A stretch of DNA of 64,000 nt from Perognathus longimembris pacificus (taxonomy: Eukaryota; Chordata; Mammalia; Rodentia; Heteromyidae). The stretch is from contig NC_063184.1 in the NCBI RefSeq assembly GCF_023159225.1, positions 14,745,528-14,809,527 of the forward strand, written 5' to 3'. Each line of letters starts with the position of its first letter. Positions within the stretch are counted from its first letter, which is position 1. This document shows, piece after piece, positions 1 through 11,827 of the stretch. Made by a program: the position numbers and the translations under genes. The notes beneath the pieces were generated by a model. It was not told where the DNA came from, did no database searches, and was given only the letters and a program-made list of their open reading frames with translations.

Positions 1-1317
1 CTTGTTGTCCAATGGGTGCTGATGTAGGTCAGAGAGTACTTCTTTGGGCACACAAACTACACAAGACTGGAAAGAGCCCAATCACAGAAGTTTCACCACC
101 AAGTTTTCATTTTTTAAGACCATTCCTGTTATAAAATTTTCCTTTATTAAAGCTATGAAAGGAGTTTAAATAGGGAGGGCAATTTGCCAAATAAAAACTT
201 CAGTATTTCTGGTCAGAATATTTAGAAGTTAGTGAGAATTTTGTGCATGCTATGGACATACAAACATTCACATGTGTATTTGCATTTGGGGTCATTTGAT
301 GTGATTAGGTAAGCCTTCAATTTACAGATGAAATATTATCCAATTGTTTGCATCCTTGAATTTCCGACATGATTTTAGCTTGACCTGTGGTGACCTTTCC
401 CATGTAGACACAGAAAGGGGTAGACCTTCATTCCAGACTTTTAACTTACTAGCAGAAACAAGTTATTAAAGGAGTCAGGAGAGAAGCAAAAGAGAAATTG
501 CTATGCTTCTAACAGAAGAAAGCAAGCAAATGCTGATTTAATCAATTGATTTACTTTTAAGTAAGAGAACAGATGTTTTTAGTTAGGTCCCTGGTGAAAA
601 TTCAGTAGGCGCCAGTGATACTTTAGAGCTGGTGGCTTCTGATAAAATTTGAAACTAAGGTCTGGGCTGTTCTTGCTAAATGGGCTTTTACACGGCAGGC
701 TCGTCACTGTGGTGTGATTTTTCTCTTGAAAAGCAGTCATTCCCCCCTTCTTTGTCGTCTGTTTGTGCTCTCTCTCACTGTCCATTCATTTTTACCCTTT
801 GTCCTTTGTAGTGAGGCATCTTTGTGTTTCTGTATTGTTTGGAAACATTAATTGCAAATAATTTAATTAACTACAAATGGCTTTGTCTTTCATTGTGTGG
901 CTCAGCAGAAATATCAGTGGGGGCTCTTGGCTTCACTTGGGCTGTAACTTCTTTTTGAGCAGTCCAGTTTGGAATGGATAAGGTGTTCCTTCCCCTGATG
1001 CTGTTTCCATAACCTGTACCTCAGATTTGCTGTGGAAACATTAGCCAGAACCCCACTCATGCACACTTCAAAGGCTTCTTCCATAGGTTTTGAAGAGTAT
1101 ATCCTCCAAAATGGCAGCTTTTCTTTTTTCATGTCTTGAAAATCACTTGCAGTAATATGAGCCTTTCCCATCTCATAAACACTCCAATGACGTTCATATT
1201 CTAAGAATTTCGTTACCAAACATAACTTGTTCTTACACTTTCAAGTAATGCTTCGTCCTCTTCGCATTCAGTTTTCTGAGACAGCTAGCCTCTCATCCAT
1301 CGTGTGACAAACAAGCC
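1..1317. other. Unassigned non-coding DNA
   Basis: No recognisable repeat or gene. The longest frame is 101 codons on the minus strand (914-1219), with no recognisable domain. A TAATTAA-rich patch near 850-875 could be homeodomain-type sites, but this is speculative. Confidence 0.5.
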
Positions 1318-1432
1318 TGCTGTACTCTACAGTCCTTTTGATCAGGGACTGTCCTGCACAATTTTAGATTCTATATAGAATATGGTTCCCGGGCATAGTG
1401 GACATCCAGTAAATGTTGGTTGGACGAAAGCA
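1318..1432 (+). mobile_element. L2 LINE 3' end (ancient)
   Basis: The segment follows the order of the L2 3' terminus: a 'cagggactgt' block, then a 'gggcatagtggacatccag' block, then 'taaatgttggttgga'. It is heavily diverged, as expected for this mammal-wide family. A MIR 3' tail ends similarly and is the alternative. Confidence 0.65.
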
Positions 1433-2499
1433 GCTGTCTCTTTGAGAGACTCATCTTTTTTAGAATTCACTTGTGCAAGGTTGCCTGTCTTAGCTTATCA
1501 CAAAAACCCACTGAGGAAACCAAAGCTGCCAACTAAACAAGATAAATTTGTTTCCTCAATATATTTTCTGTTGTGGGTTCATTGTTGTTTTATATTATTT
1601 GGTAATACAAATATATCTAACCTACCTATTCAGTTACTTTAAAATTCTATATTGAACAACAGTGGCAATATATACAATATATACAATGGCTGTTTTTGTA
1701 GAATAATTGGTCTTGAAAATGAATCAAGGCAGTAAGAAGGTGAGAAAAGCACCTTACCATGCTGCAATTCTCATTTTGTGGTGATAGAGATTAGTGGTTC
1801 AAAGTAAGAGAGCACTTCTTGATACCCACCCAGAGTAGACTGGCATCTAATTGTAACAGTATCTCATTGCTTGATTAAATGAAGCAGAGGGAATGATAAA
1901 AAATGATCTTACTAAAACACATGGGAACTCTTGCATGGTTCTTTTCCCTACACAGCTGCATTGGGTCTGTTCTGATTTTCAGTCCTCAGTGTCATCCTTT
2001 ATCCTGTCCCCCAAACTAAAACATCTGCAGTAGGAAGGAGAAGAAAAGTGTTTCCGAAGCAGGAGCCTGAGGAATGCTTATTTGAATAAAGCTGACTTCT
2101 TCCCCTCCCCAAGGGGCAGAGGTGTTGATAGTTTCCATCAGTAATGACCTCATAGGAAAGCAATGTACATTGCAAAAGCCACCGCCACACCTGGCACTGA
2201 TTCAGGGAGAAGCTTGAGCCTGAGACTAACTGATTGTGGAGACAGAACTCCTCTGTCTCCAGTCTGGGTGATCTGTTGGCCCCTATCTTGAAGTGGATTG
2301 GGAAAAAATAAGGAAAAATGTACCAAATCATATCGAGCACCTGATTTCACAGTGTTAATACATTTAAAGCAAACCACTTGGACATGTTAAAATACCACCC
2401 TTTTCTTATTATATAATCCCTCCATTAATTAACTACTAATTCACATTTGTATTCATATAATGATTGATGCAAACAAGAGGAGAACCTTCTATGAGATAA
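1433..2499. other. Unassigned non-coding DNA
   Basis: AT-rich sequence with a small doubled 'tatacaa' motif near 1670-1685. Overlapping minus-strand frames of 75 and 113 codons (1999-2377) show no recognisable family. Confidence 0.5.
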
Positions 2500-2650
2500 G
2501 CCCAATAGAAGGCAGGAGGAGCAAAACCAGAATCACTCCTCCTTTCATGGAGCTTGGAGTCCATGACTGAGACAGGTCTTGGCTGGGTGGTCACACAGTT
2601 GTACAGATGAAGACAAATGCTCTGAAGGTGTGGATGCTGTAACTACAAAG
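2500..2650 (-). mobile_element. Possible L2 relic
   Basis: Contains a 'cctttcatggagcttggagtc' block followed by an 'agatgaagacaaatgctctga' block. On this strand it resembles the reverse complement of the L2 3' region. Similarity is weak and the edges are guesses. Confidence 0.35.
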
Positions 2651-4139
2651 TATAGAACAGAACCATCTTCAGTACCAATAGAGTTACTGAGCTACAGCAC
2701 TTGAAAGACAAATAGAAGATACTCAGGGGATGAGGGTGAGGAGATTATGCCAGGCACAGAGAGAAGTATGGACAATGGAGCCATGTTGTAGGAGACAGAA
2801 TAATCCAGAAGTGAGCAAATAGAGTTCAGATGGGCTCTTGAGGCTAGGCAGGTAGAAACATTGCAAATGCTTTCTGTGTTTCCTTGTCTCTTGTTTTCTG
2901 CTTTTCTGCAGGGTTTCCCCAGAATCTCCAACCCCAGGTAAAGGGAAGGGAACCTGTATGAATGTAACCATGGAGGAGTCTCTATTTCTTCCTAACTCAG
3001 AGCAGTTCCTTCCCTCAATTTTTAAGCCTCCCAAAGTCATAGTAAAATGTTTCACATATGTTAAGGAATCTAGACAGAATAGAGAAGAAATGTAGCCATG
3101 TGTCCCATCTCTTTTCCTCTTTCACTGACTGGATCCTGAGAAACAATGTCTAGGAAGGGGACTTGATGTTCTTTCAGGCAAGAAGAGTTGCAACTTGCAA
3201 CTTTTGTCAAATTAACATGAGCTTTGCCTTTTCGTGTAGTTGACTTGCTTCCTTTCATGACACTCTTGGTTGAAATGGAGAAGACTTCTTCAAAGTCATT
3301 CAAGTTTTTATTTCTGTGATTCGTATTCTGCCTTCTGCATTGGTAAAAGCTCTGTTTTCTAAGGAGATAAAGTTACATACTCATCTGAGCTCTGCTTTTC
3401 CCCCTAGAACTTGCTCTTTTCACTCTCACTTTTGTTGCTTTTTAAAATTCGTTGTTATCATCACTTCTATCAAACTCACGTTAATAACATACAAAATTGG
3501 CCATGCAACTTCCTTGTTCAAAGTCATTCTTCAGTGTAACTAAACTAACTGGTACAATCTAAAGTCCACGGGGAGATGTTATCGTCCTTCAGGATCTGCC
3601 TCTTCTCTGTGACTTATCCTTATCCTCTTCCATACTTGCATGTGGATCCTGGGATATCCTTCAGATAGCTGTTTCCTGGTCCCAGAACCCTCTCTACTCT
3701 TTCCAATCCTAGTGTCTGCTGTGATCACAGTTAAGCAGTTTACTCTTGCTTGTGGCTGATTTACGATTGCTAGTGAAGATTGCATTTTACCAATTCTTCT
3801 TTTGGGAAGCCTGTCTAGCTCAGATTTAACTATATTTTTATGTCTGTTTGTATACGTTAAGAGCACTATTCAAACCCCATACTTTGTTGTAATTACTTCT
3901 CTATGCATGTTCCTCCCCTGAATTCTGAATTGAGCCATAGATTTTTAGCATCAGTAGTACTCAGTACAAAACTCTGTGCATGCCTTTTATACCCAATAAT
4001 TATTTGTTGAAAAAAAGCTATAGAATTTTAAGTCTAAAGGCGTTCTCTGATGTTTATTTTGGAAATTCTATTGATACCATTTTGATGGAGATAGAAATTT
4101 ATATGTGGAAAACACTTGCACTGAACTAATTTTTTAAAT
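2651..4139. other. Unassigned non-coding DNA
   Basis: Short frames up to 110 codons occur on both strands. None has a recognisable domain, splice context or codon pattern that would mark it as coding. Confidence 0.5.
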
Positions 4140-4545
4140 ATAGCAATATCTTCATCCCTCTCAGTATACATGGGTTCTGCAACTCCTGCTACTGAGAAGC
4201 AGAATCTATTTCCTTTCCCTTGAATCTAGGCTGGCTTTACAATGTTCTTTAGCCAATAGAATCTTATGAAAGTCACTATGGCCCAGTTTGGAGAATAAAC
4301 TTCCAATAATCTACCATAGGTGGACTTTGTTGGGCCTGCAGAGGCTTGCGAATAATCCCAGGCCACACTGGTAGACAATGAAAGATAAGTGGAGCGGAGA
4401 TGACTCATCCCTCTGAGGTCTCTGTCTACCAGCTAGCCCTCAGCGAAGCTGCCAGTTGTCTGCAGATACAAGACAAGACCACCTAGGTGAGTCCAGCACC
4501 AATTGTAACTGGTAGAAACAGGGGCCGAATAAATAGGTCTTTAAG
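4140..4545 (+). mobile_element. Ancient LTR-like interspersed repeat
   Basis: Blocks in order are 'cccttgaatctaggctggc', 'tagccaatagaatcttatg', and near the end 'ccgaataaataggtctttaagcc'. This resembles old mammalian LTR-type repeats that end in AATAAA followed by a 'taagcca' block. I cannot name the subfamily. ERVL/MaLR type is likely but unproven. Confidence 0.4.
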
Positions 4546-4796
4546 CCAAAAAATTACGGAGTGGTGGTAGGCAGAAACACTTCTAAAGGATTATCTATTT
4601 TTATCTTATTAAAGAATTTTTGTTATTTTCACAAAGTATTTCTTGGGAGTATCCTGTATGTAAACCTGTGTTTTAGTTTCAATGGGATGGATAGGAAAGT
4701 ACAATATAGTCCCTGCTCATAAATGAATGTGCTAAAACAAAGAGGAAGTGAACACATATATCTGCAGGGTGAAGGAATGTTAAACTTGGGTGGAGG

Positions 4797-5029
4797 GCTG
4801 GGGATATGGCCTCGTGGCAAAAGTGCTTGCCTTGTATACATGAAGCCCTGGGTTCAATCCCCCAGCACCACATATACAGAAAATAGCCAGAAGTGGCGCT
4901 GTGGCTCAAGTGGCAGAGTGCTAGCCTTGAGCAAAAAGAAGCCAGGGACAGTGCTCAGGCCCTGAGTCCAAGGCCCAGGACTGTCAAAAAACAAAAACAA
5001 AACAACAACAACAACAAACAAACAAACAA
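4797..5029 (+). mobile_element. IDL-Geo SINE, near full length
   Basis: The left half is ID-like: 'gctggggatatggcctcgtgg' to 'ccccagcaccacatataca'. The right half is Geo, running from 'agaagtggcgctgtggctca' to 'cccaggactg', followed by an A-rich tail. A perfect 15-bp TSD (AAACTTGGGTGGAGG) lies at 4782-4796 and 5030-5044. The perfect TSD and near-consensus body indicate a recent, L1-mediated insertion. Confidence 0.95.
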
Positions 5030-5348
5030 AAACTTGGGTGGAGGAAATGAGTGTGATTGTTAAGTGCAGGCTTAAGAACCTAGTCTTTAGTTGGTTCATG
5101 GTTGCCTGCTGTTGTTCAGCATGAGAATGTAGGATGGAAGGATCTGAGAGCTGAGGGAACTTCTGGGAGACTAGATCCACGTGGCACTGTCTGAGTGTCT
5201 TTACAATGAAAGCAGTGACCTGTCCTAGCCATTTAATACCTTCAGTTCCTGCAGTGAGGACTGAGACCTACAAATGATGTGCTACTCCCTGCTACATAAT
5301 AGGAAACAATTATTTCATAGTATCAAAGAAATCCTAACACATATTGAA

Positions 5349-5376
<28 letters not shown>
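5349..5376. repeat. (GT)n microsatellite
   Basis: About 14 GT units that abut the tail end of the minus-strand SINE immediately downstream, so the array probably grew from its tail. Confidence 0.95.
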
Positions 5377-5380
<4 letters not shown>

Positions 5381-5587
5381 GCTGGGGTTTGAATTCAGGG
5401 TCTTGCACAATTTGGCCTTTGGGCTCATGGCTGGTTTGAGCCATATCTCCATTTCTAGGTTTCTGATGGTTTATTGAAGAAAAAGAGTCTTATGGACTTC
5501 TCTGCTCTGGTTGGCTTTGAATCTTGATAAGATTTCAGCCTCCTGCGTAACTTGGATCACAAGGGTAAGCCACTGATGGCCGGCACA
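5377..5587 (-). mobile_element. B1-Geo SINE, diverged
   Basis: Read on the minus strand, a 7SL/B1-like left half (reverse of 'cagcctcctgcgtaacttgg' and 'aagggtaagccactgatggc') precedes a degraded Geo right half. It is older than the IDL-Geo copies, with several small gaps. No convincing TSD. Confidence 0.8.
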
Positions 5588-6077
5588 CATGAAAATCTTA
5601 ATACACTGAAGACATTTTTGTAAAGAGCTTACCACTGTAAATTTCATTCTGAATTAAATTATATATAAGTTGTACTAATTTTTTACCTAAGGGGGAATTG
5701 ATAGGAAAAAAATTATTCTCAATTTTCAACAACTTCCAAATAGTTCAGACTTTCCACACAAAATCATGTCCCAAGAATAGTTTCTAGAAACAATCTTGAT
5801 TATCAGAGCAATGCTGATCACATAGTACTGATGTAAAAATAGCTGTTGAATTCAGTTTCAATCTTTTTTTTTGTTTGCCAAAAAAAGGAAAGAATGAACA
5901 TTTGACTGATTTCTTCTTGGTTTTGGGTCTCTATAATCTCTTACACATCTAAAAGGCTAGAAAGTAGAAGATATTTCTTGTATAATTCAAAATCTCATAA
6001 CAAAACATTAATATCTATACTATGTAGTTATGGTTTACTTAAATAACATGATAAACATTTAGCAAAAATTCCAAAAT
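5588..6077. other. AT-rich unassigned DNA
   Basis: No coding frame above 60 codons and no recognised repeat. Confidence 0.5.
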
Positions 6078-6090
6078 AAAGACAATAGGG

Positions 6091-6205
6091 AGGGGGAGGG
6101 GGTATGAGGGACAAGGTAACAAACAGTACAAGAAATGTATCCAATGCCTAACGTATGAAACTGTAACCTCTCTGTACATCAGTTTGATAATAAAAACTTT
6201 TAAAA
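6091..6205 (+). mobile_element. L1 3' end, about 115 bp
   Basis: This is the 3'-most part of the L1 family also seen at 32115-32946, 35090-35855, 60706-61147 and 61296-61405. It starts in the G-rich tract, continues through 'aacaaacagtacaagaaatg' and 'ctctctgtacatcagtttga', and ends in an A-rich tail. A perfect 13-bp TSD (AAAGACAATAGGG) lies at 6078-6090 and 6206-6218, so this is a complete, extremely 5'-truncated insertion. Confidence 0.93.
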
Positions 6206-6218
6206 AAAGACAATAGGG

Positions 6219-7589
6219 CTTGATTTTTTTCCTCTAGCTATTAAACTTTAGTTTTTACTACTGAATGCAAAAATATTACTGGATTGCTGGGTATTTGTGT
6301 TCATATATTGATGAACTTACCACAAAAATTATTACCTATGGTATTGCTATAATAAAACCAGGGATCAAATTATAAACAGTCTTGATTTTCACTTCCATTT
6401 TATTGTTTTGCATAGTGACATATGGTATTTAGTTGTTTAAATAAAAAGATAACATATAATGGAGACTGTCTCTCCTTGTACTAAAAAGAATTTATTTTCT
6501 CCAGATGTGTAACAAGCCTCTTCTAAGTTTTCCTATTTTGTCTGGAACTATATAGTCATACATACCACAAATGTCAAGTGTTTTGTCTTATATTTTAAAG
6601 ACTCATTTGGAGTTAAAATTTTACTAGAGAAATAGTTCATATAAAATTTAACAGAAAATCATGCCCAATTATGTAGAGCCAGCTTAAACTAGGCACATGG
6701 CAAAGAGATTTTCACCTTGAAAGCACAGTTCTGTAATAAATGCATGTTAATTAGCGATCTCTCTTTTCAAAAGTAGGACAGTAAGAGAAATATATTTTAC
6801 ATGAAACATGTAGTACACCATCTAGTACATTTATCCCAAATAAAACACTGATTACTCTTGAAGAGTATTCTCAGGCATTGCCCAACCACCTAGAGGAAGG
6901 TAGCTGGCTTTTGCTTTTGTTCAGAGGCAATATGGTCCATTTAGTTGAAGTCAGTGTTGACTGCTGATGTTTCTTATGGAAAGACCCCTGATAGCTTTCA
7001 TCAGGTCTCCAGAGGTCCTGGGTAAGAAAATGTAAAATTATCATTATTATCTCTAATGTTAAATGAGAATAAGTCAGAGACATGTGGAACATTTATTCGA
7101 TGAATCAAATAACTGGTCAATGAACTATATTAGAAAAGTGTTAATCCTACACAATCTTTGTCTACTCCCAAACCACCACAAGCTAGTACAAAGTCAAAAC
7201 CCTATAAATACACAGTTCGTAGCAAGTGAGAGTAGCTGATTTAGATGATGTATAACAGAATAACTGTGTGTCTTTGAGTTACACCTTGAGCCTCTCTGGG
7301 ACTCTAAAATGTGGCAATGTTTTGATTTATAGAATTATAAATCTTTCTAGGTTCTATAAATTGTGAGCGTGAAAACAGTGTCTTTATTTTCTTTGGGCCC
7401 ACGTCTCCCCTGTGATCACAAAGGAAATCACCTGCATGCTGACCAGGCTGTACAGATGTGCCATTTGTTTATCCATCACCTGAAATGACCTTGAACACAG
7501 GTAAGCCTTCAGAAATGATTGTTGATTATTTGATACTCATAATGTAGTTTTCTGAGGAACAACTCAGAGGGATCTTGCTCTTTCATGTA
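6219..7589. other. AT-rich unassigned DNA
   Basis: No gene. One 73-codon minus-strand frame (6871-7092) has no recognisable content. Confidence 0.5.
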
Positions 7590-7880
7590 TTTGGCCCATA
7601 TTTACTCAATTCCTACTCTAGGAAAGAATTGTTCCAAGGATTAGGAAAACATTTAGGAGAGAAACGTGATTCTTGTCTATACAAAGTTGCACTCTAGGAA
7701 GTGGTGGTAAAGGGAAATATAAGCCTTCAATAAATATTGAACCTATAAACAGATAACTTTAGATACTTTTTCAGATTATAAAGACAAGGAGAGATAATAA
7801 AAAAACTGGCTGAGGAAGAAGGTTATACCTCGCTGAAAAGAAGGCAGTTGAGTTGTGATCTAGTGTGTCTAATAGGTCAC
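7590..7880 (-). mobile_element. L2 LINE relic
   Basis: Blocks 'tatttactcaattcctac', 'gaattgttccaaggattagg' and 'gttgcactctaggaag' follow the order of the reverse-complemented L2 3' region. Strongly diverged. Confidence 0.55.
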
Positions 7881-8189
7881 TTTGTAATCTTTAGTGTATG
7901 ATACTCTAATAATCAAATTCTAATAACCATGACCATATACATTGAAATACTAATATGTCTATAATAATAAAAGAAAATTTCAAGAAATGTGTTAAATACA
8001 TATGTCCTGTCTCCTCTTGGCATTGTTATGAAGGAGAGGATGAAGGGGGTGAGTTTGGGGTAGTGTATGAGTCTCCCCTTGAAAACAAATATAAGCTAAT
8101 AAAATATGTATCAATAACAAATCCTTTCAGTATGGTTTCCTTTGGTTACATACAATAAATAGATTATAAAATGGCAGTCCCTAAACTTA

Positions 8190-8810
8190 GGTGTTTTCTT
8201 TTGTTGTTGTTTTGTTTTTAGCAAAACTGCAATTTAAACTCAGAGTACTGTGCTGCTAAGCAGGCTTCCTACTACTTGAACCACTCCCCCAGACCCTTTT
8301 GTTTTGTTTTGTTTTGTTTTGCCAATTCTGGGCCTTGGACTCAGGGCCTGAGCACTGTCCTTGGCTTCTTTTTGCTCAAGGCTAGCACTCTGCTACTTGA
8401 GCCACAGCGCCACTTCTGGCCATTTTCCATATATGTGGTGCTGAGGAATTGAAGCCAGGGCTTCATGAATACAAGGCAAGCACTACCACTAGGCCATATT
8501 CCCAGCCCCTCCCAGACCCTTTTTGTGTTGGTTATTTTTAGGAAGAATTCCCTTTGTGCCTTTCTTTAGACTTTAATCCTCTTACTTGCACTTCTTTATG
8601 TTGCTGGGGATGACAGATATATACCAGCGAGTCCGAACATTGTGCTTCTCTAGTAGCTGGGATTCCAGGCAGGCCTACGTGTGGCACCCAGCCATAGGCT
8701 GCAATAAAGTCTCAGGAGATTTTTGTGCTTCTCTGACCTCAAATCATGATCATCCTATCTCTGCCTCCCAAGTTAGTGGGTTACAGGCTCGAGCTAGCAT
8801 TCCTGGATCC
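8190..8810 (-). mobile_element. Trimeric B1-B1-ID-like SINE, interrupted
   Basis: Read on the minus strand there is one B1-like unit (about 8810-8700), a second (about 8690-8540), a linker 'ctaaaaataaccaacacaaa', and an ID/tRNA-like unit (8300-8195). The same order recurs at 30571-30900. The ID-like unit is separated from the rest by the IDL-Geo insertion at 8301-8510. High divergence makes it one of the older SINEs here. Confidence 0.7.
8301..8510 (-). mobile_element. IDL-Geo SINE nested in older SINE
   Basis: On the plus strand it runs from a (TTTTG)n tail through reversed Geo ('gcctgagcactgtccttggc') to reversed ID ('aggccatattcccagcccct'). A perfect 13-bp TSD (CCCAGACCCTTTT) lies at 8288-8300 and 8511-8523, inside the trimeric SINE. 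Confidence 0.95.
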
Positions 8811-9802
8811 TCAGTTTAGGATTAACAACAGAGTTTATTGCATAATATAATGCATTTTAATACTAATAAAGCAGAGTTAGAGTCTTAGATATGCAATGCT
8901 CTCATTCTGTGCCATTTTACTTTTCACTAAACATTATTTATAATGAAATCTGTCAGAATAGCCATGAGGTCTATCAGAAAATTATAATTTAGCTAAAAAA
9001 ATGATAATTTTAGCACATCAGTGTTCCCTCCTTGGAGGCTAAAATAAAATTTTACACCAATTACACCAAGAAGAAGGATTTTTTTAAAAACAAATCCAAA
9101 CACTCTAAAATCCTTTGATGGAAATCTTGAAGGAAAGGGTTTTCCCACAAATTTCTACTTTGCTTTTTCTCACTTTAGATATTCTTAGAACTGTGTTAAA
9201 CAACCCATCTGGCTATGTTGCCTGCAATGAAAATGGCAACAAACAGTGCTAATCTAAGAGAGCCAGGGAAAACTTCATTAGAAATGACTTGAATTGGGTT
9301 GGTATTTACATACAAGACAGGGTATTGCAGCTTACGTGAGGTACACTTGGAGTCATTGTTGAAAAAGCTCCAAACGGAACTTGAAAGCTATGCAAGAATG
9401 AGTCAAAGCTAGAACAAATACCCTGGCATCTCCTTTTCCATTTGTATTTGGCCATGATAAGAACATATACCCTATCAAGGAGCTTACCTGGAAATGTAGC
9501 CAGGGAAGTGATTTCCTCAAAGCCCAAGTGGAACAGTAGTTTCACCATCATGTAGGCCATGTGTAGCAGAGCCAAAATGGCCATGGGGTTTCAAGCGGTA
9601 GCTTTCCCCTTCTGACTTGAGGAGATTCATGTCTAGACCATCGCTTTCTCTTTAAAAATTATAGGATAGGGGTAGATAATTTATCTTAAGAGCATTTGTA
9701 TAATCTGTTGCCTGAAAAAAAAAATCTCAGATTTGTAGTTGCTTGCTGCTCTTCTTTCTCTATCTCTCATTTTACTTTCTCCCTATTCACCTTACATATA
9801 TT
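8811..9802. other. Unassigned non-coding DNA
   Basis: Contains a 92-codon minus-strand frame (9306-9584) with no recognisable domain. No repeat assigned. Confidence 0.5.
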
Positions 9803-10034
9803 TGTGCCAGTGTTGTGGCTTGAACTCAGGACTTGGTGATATTCCTCGGTTGTTTTGTTTAAGGCTGTCACTTTACCACTTGATCCATACCTCCACTTTC
9901 AACTTTTTGCAAATTAATTAGAGATAAGAGTCTTGAGGATTTGTCTGCCTGAGCTGGGTTTGAACTGTGATCCTCAGATCTAATCCTCCAAAGTAGCCAG
10001 AAATGATTACAAGTATGAACTACTGGTACCTGAC
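9803..10034 (-). mobile_element. B1-Geo SINE
   Basis: Reversed Geo ('gtggcttgaactcaggact' and 'accacttgatccatacctcc') is followed by the reversed B1-like half ('gatcctcagatctaatcct'). Moderately diverged. No clean TSD. Confidence 0.85.
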
Positions 10035-10439
10035 TTGCTTCCTCATAATTTTATTTAGAGCCATGTGCATGTTTGATTTCTCTGTAGAGGCAGAAAAATA
10101 AACCTGAGTCCCCTGTTCTCTATACTGTCCAGTGGACCTGAAAGTTGAGACATTTTTTTTATTTCTCTTGTGCTTTCTTATTGAGGTGTATTTTTGCATG
10201 GAGGAGTTCTCAGCCCTGTTTGCAACTGACTGTCCAATCGCTCGACAAGGACTCCATGAAAGATGTGAGAAGATAGATGAATATGTAAGATCATTGCATT
10301 TGTATTGCTCCATCTGCAGGTATGCTGGGTTCCTAAAGGTCACTGGCTCAGAATGTAAGTCCTGAGAGGTCAGAATCATTCTCTCATGTATCATAGAGTT
10401 TCCTTTAAGCTAGATAAGGCATTTCTTTCTGAATTACAT
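10035..10439. other. Unassigned DNA upstream of an L1 3' end
   Basis: Has frames of 77 and 124 codons on opposite strands that I cannot assign. Part may be diverged L1 3'UTR continuous with the next feature. Confidence 0.4.
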
Positions 10440-10545
10440 GAAGAACTGGGCAAAGTGCATGTGGTGAGAATTGTACTCATTGTCCGATGTTTGGAATGGT
10501 AACCTTTCTGTATAACACTTTGATAACAATAAAATTATATATGTG
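10440..10545 (+). mobile_element. L1 3' end, diverged
   Basis: The block 'gtaacctttctgtataacactttgataacaataaaa' (10499-10534) aligns with the 3' terminus of the L1 family found elsewhere in the window. The A-rich tail leads straight into an AT/GT repeat. Confidence 0.65.
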
Positions 10546-10770
10546 AATATATGTGTGTGTATATATAACTGTATATATGTGTATATATATGTGTATATAT
10601 GTATGCATGTATATATGTGTATATATGTATACATTTGTGTATATATGTATACATTTGTGCACATAGGTATGTATATCTACACATACACACATGCATATAT
10701 ATACATGTATGTGTACATCCATCCATACATACATACATGCACATACATCCATACATACACATTACATGTG
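10536..10770. repeat. (TATG/TA/CA)n compound repeat
   Basis: About 230 bp of alternating purine-pyrimidine sequence. It begins in the tail of the L1 end at 10440-10545. All overlapping frames here are low-complexity artefacts. Confidence 0.9.
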
Positions 10771-11180
10771 ATCCCATTTGGCAATCAGAGCCAGCAGCAG
10801 CCAGAAATGTTCTTCCTACTGAGACTGCCCTGGCATGGCAGCTTTCCCTGGAGGGGGAGAGGTCACTGAAGGACAGAACTGTGATTAGTCATGTTTGCCA
10901 CTAGAGGTCAGTGTGAACCACTTGGAGAGTAAATCCTATGAAGTGGCCTTTGGACCCAGATGTCCACAGTTGAAGTTTCTCTGTACTATGGACTGGTTAA
11001 TTGGGTGCAAGTCTATTATGGACGAATATGCATTGTGTGAAGGCTGTATTACAAATATTTTTAACTTGGCTGATAACTATATTCTAGTATATTATTGCCT
11101 TTCCTGGATATAAATCCACTGGACATCTTAATATTCTTTAGGATTCCCTACTTGATGCTCATTAAAAATGTCATAATGAA
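10771..11180. other. Unassigned non-coding DNA
   Basis: Mixed composition with no recognised repeat. A 72-codon plus frame (10895-11113) looks random. Confidence 0.5.
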
Positions 11181-11400
11181 AGCTGGGTGCCAGTTGCCCC
11201 TGACTCTACTCCTAGCAGCTGAGGAGGCTGAGATCTGAGGATTGTGGTTCAAAGCCAGCCAGCCAGAAAAGTCCATGGGACCCTTATCTCCAATTAACCA
11301 GCAATAAGGTGGAAATGGACCTGTGGCTCAGTAGTAAAGAGCTACTCTTGAGTGAAAAGGCTAAGGACCAGTGCATAGCCCGAGTTCAAGCTCCAGTACG
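11181..11400 (+). mobile_element. B1-Geo SINE, plus strand
   Basis: The B1-like half includes 'gctgaggaggctgagatctg' and 'gtggttcaaagccagccag'. The Geo half includes 'cctgtggctcagtagtaaag' and 'cgagttcaagctccagtac'. The tail has become the CA/CG repeat that follows. Confidence 0.88.
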
Positions 11401-11462
11401 CACACACACAGAGTCTCTCTCTCACACAAACACACGCGCGAGCGCGCGCACACACACACACA
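11401..11462. repeat. (CA)n/(CG)n repeat at SINE tail
   Basis: CA repeat broken by a CT run and a CGCGCGAGCGCGCGCA core (11435-11450), in the tail of the SINE just upstream. Alternating purine-pyrimidine sequence with CpGs is a strong Z-DNA former. Confidence 0.9.
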
Positions 11463-11827
11463 GTCTATAACGTGAGAAAAGAGTCAGAATTCAAATATGG
11501 ACCTGCTTTACTCTGAAGCCCATGTTTTTCCCGAGCTTCTAGTTGCCTTATGTGGCATATGTAATGCAACTATTACATCTCCTACATCTATTACATCTTC
11601 CATCTCTCTTTACCCACCAGGTTCCATTGCATTACATATGTTGAGAGTTCATGGTTTCTGTGCCTTTTTTTTCTATGCTATTATTCCAGTGAGAATGTGT
11701 TCTGACTCACTGTCGTAGTTAATGTTAACTAAAGATGGTGTAACATTGAGTCAGGGTATTTGACTTTTACAGTGCTCTGTAAGTCTCCTTATTGTTACCT
11801 CTTACTCTGAAAGCTACAGGGTGTCAA

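Noticed and set aside
4797..4870. tRNA-like fold with A- and B-boxes
   Set aside because: It is the ID-derived half of a SINE with TSDs and tail, not a tRNA gene. The same applies to other SINE copies.
10477..10904. Several frames rich in Tyr, Ile and His
   Set aside because: Translations of a TATG/CA compound repeat in multiple frames.
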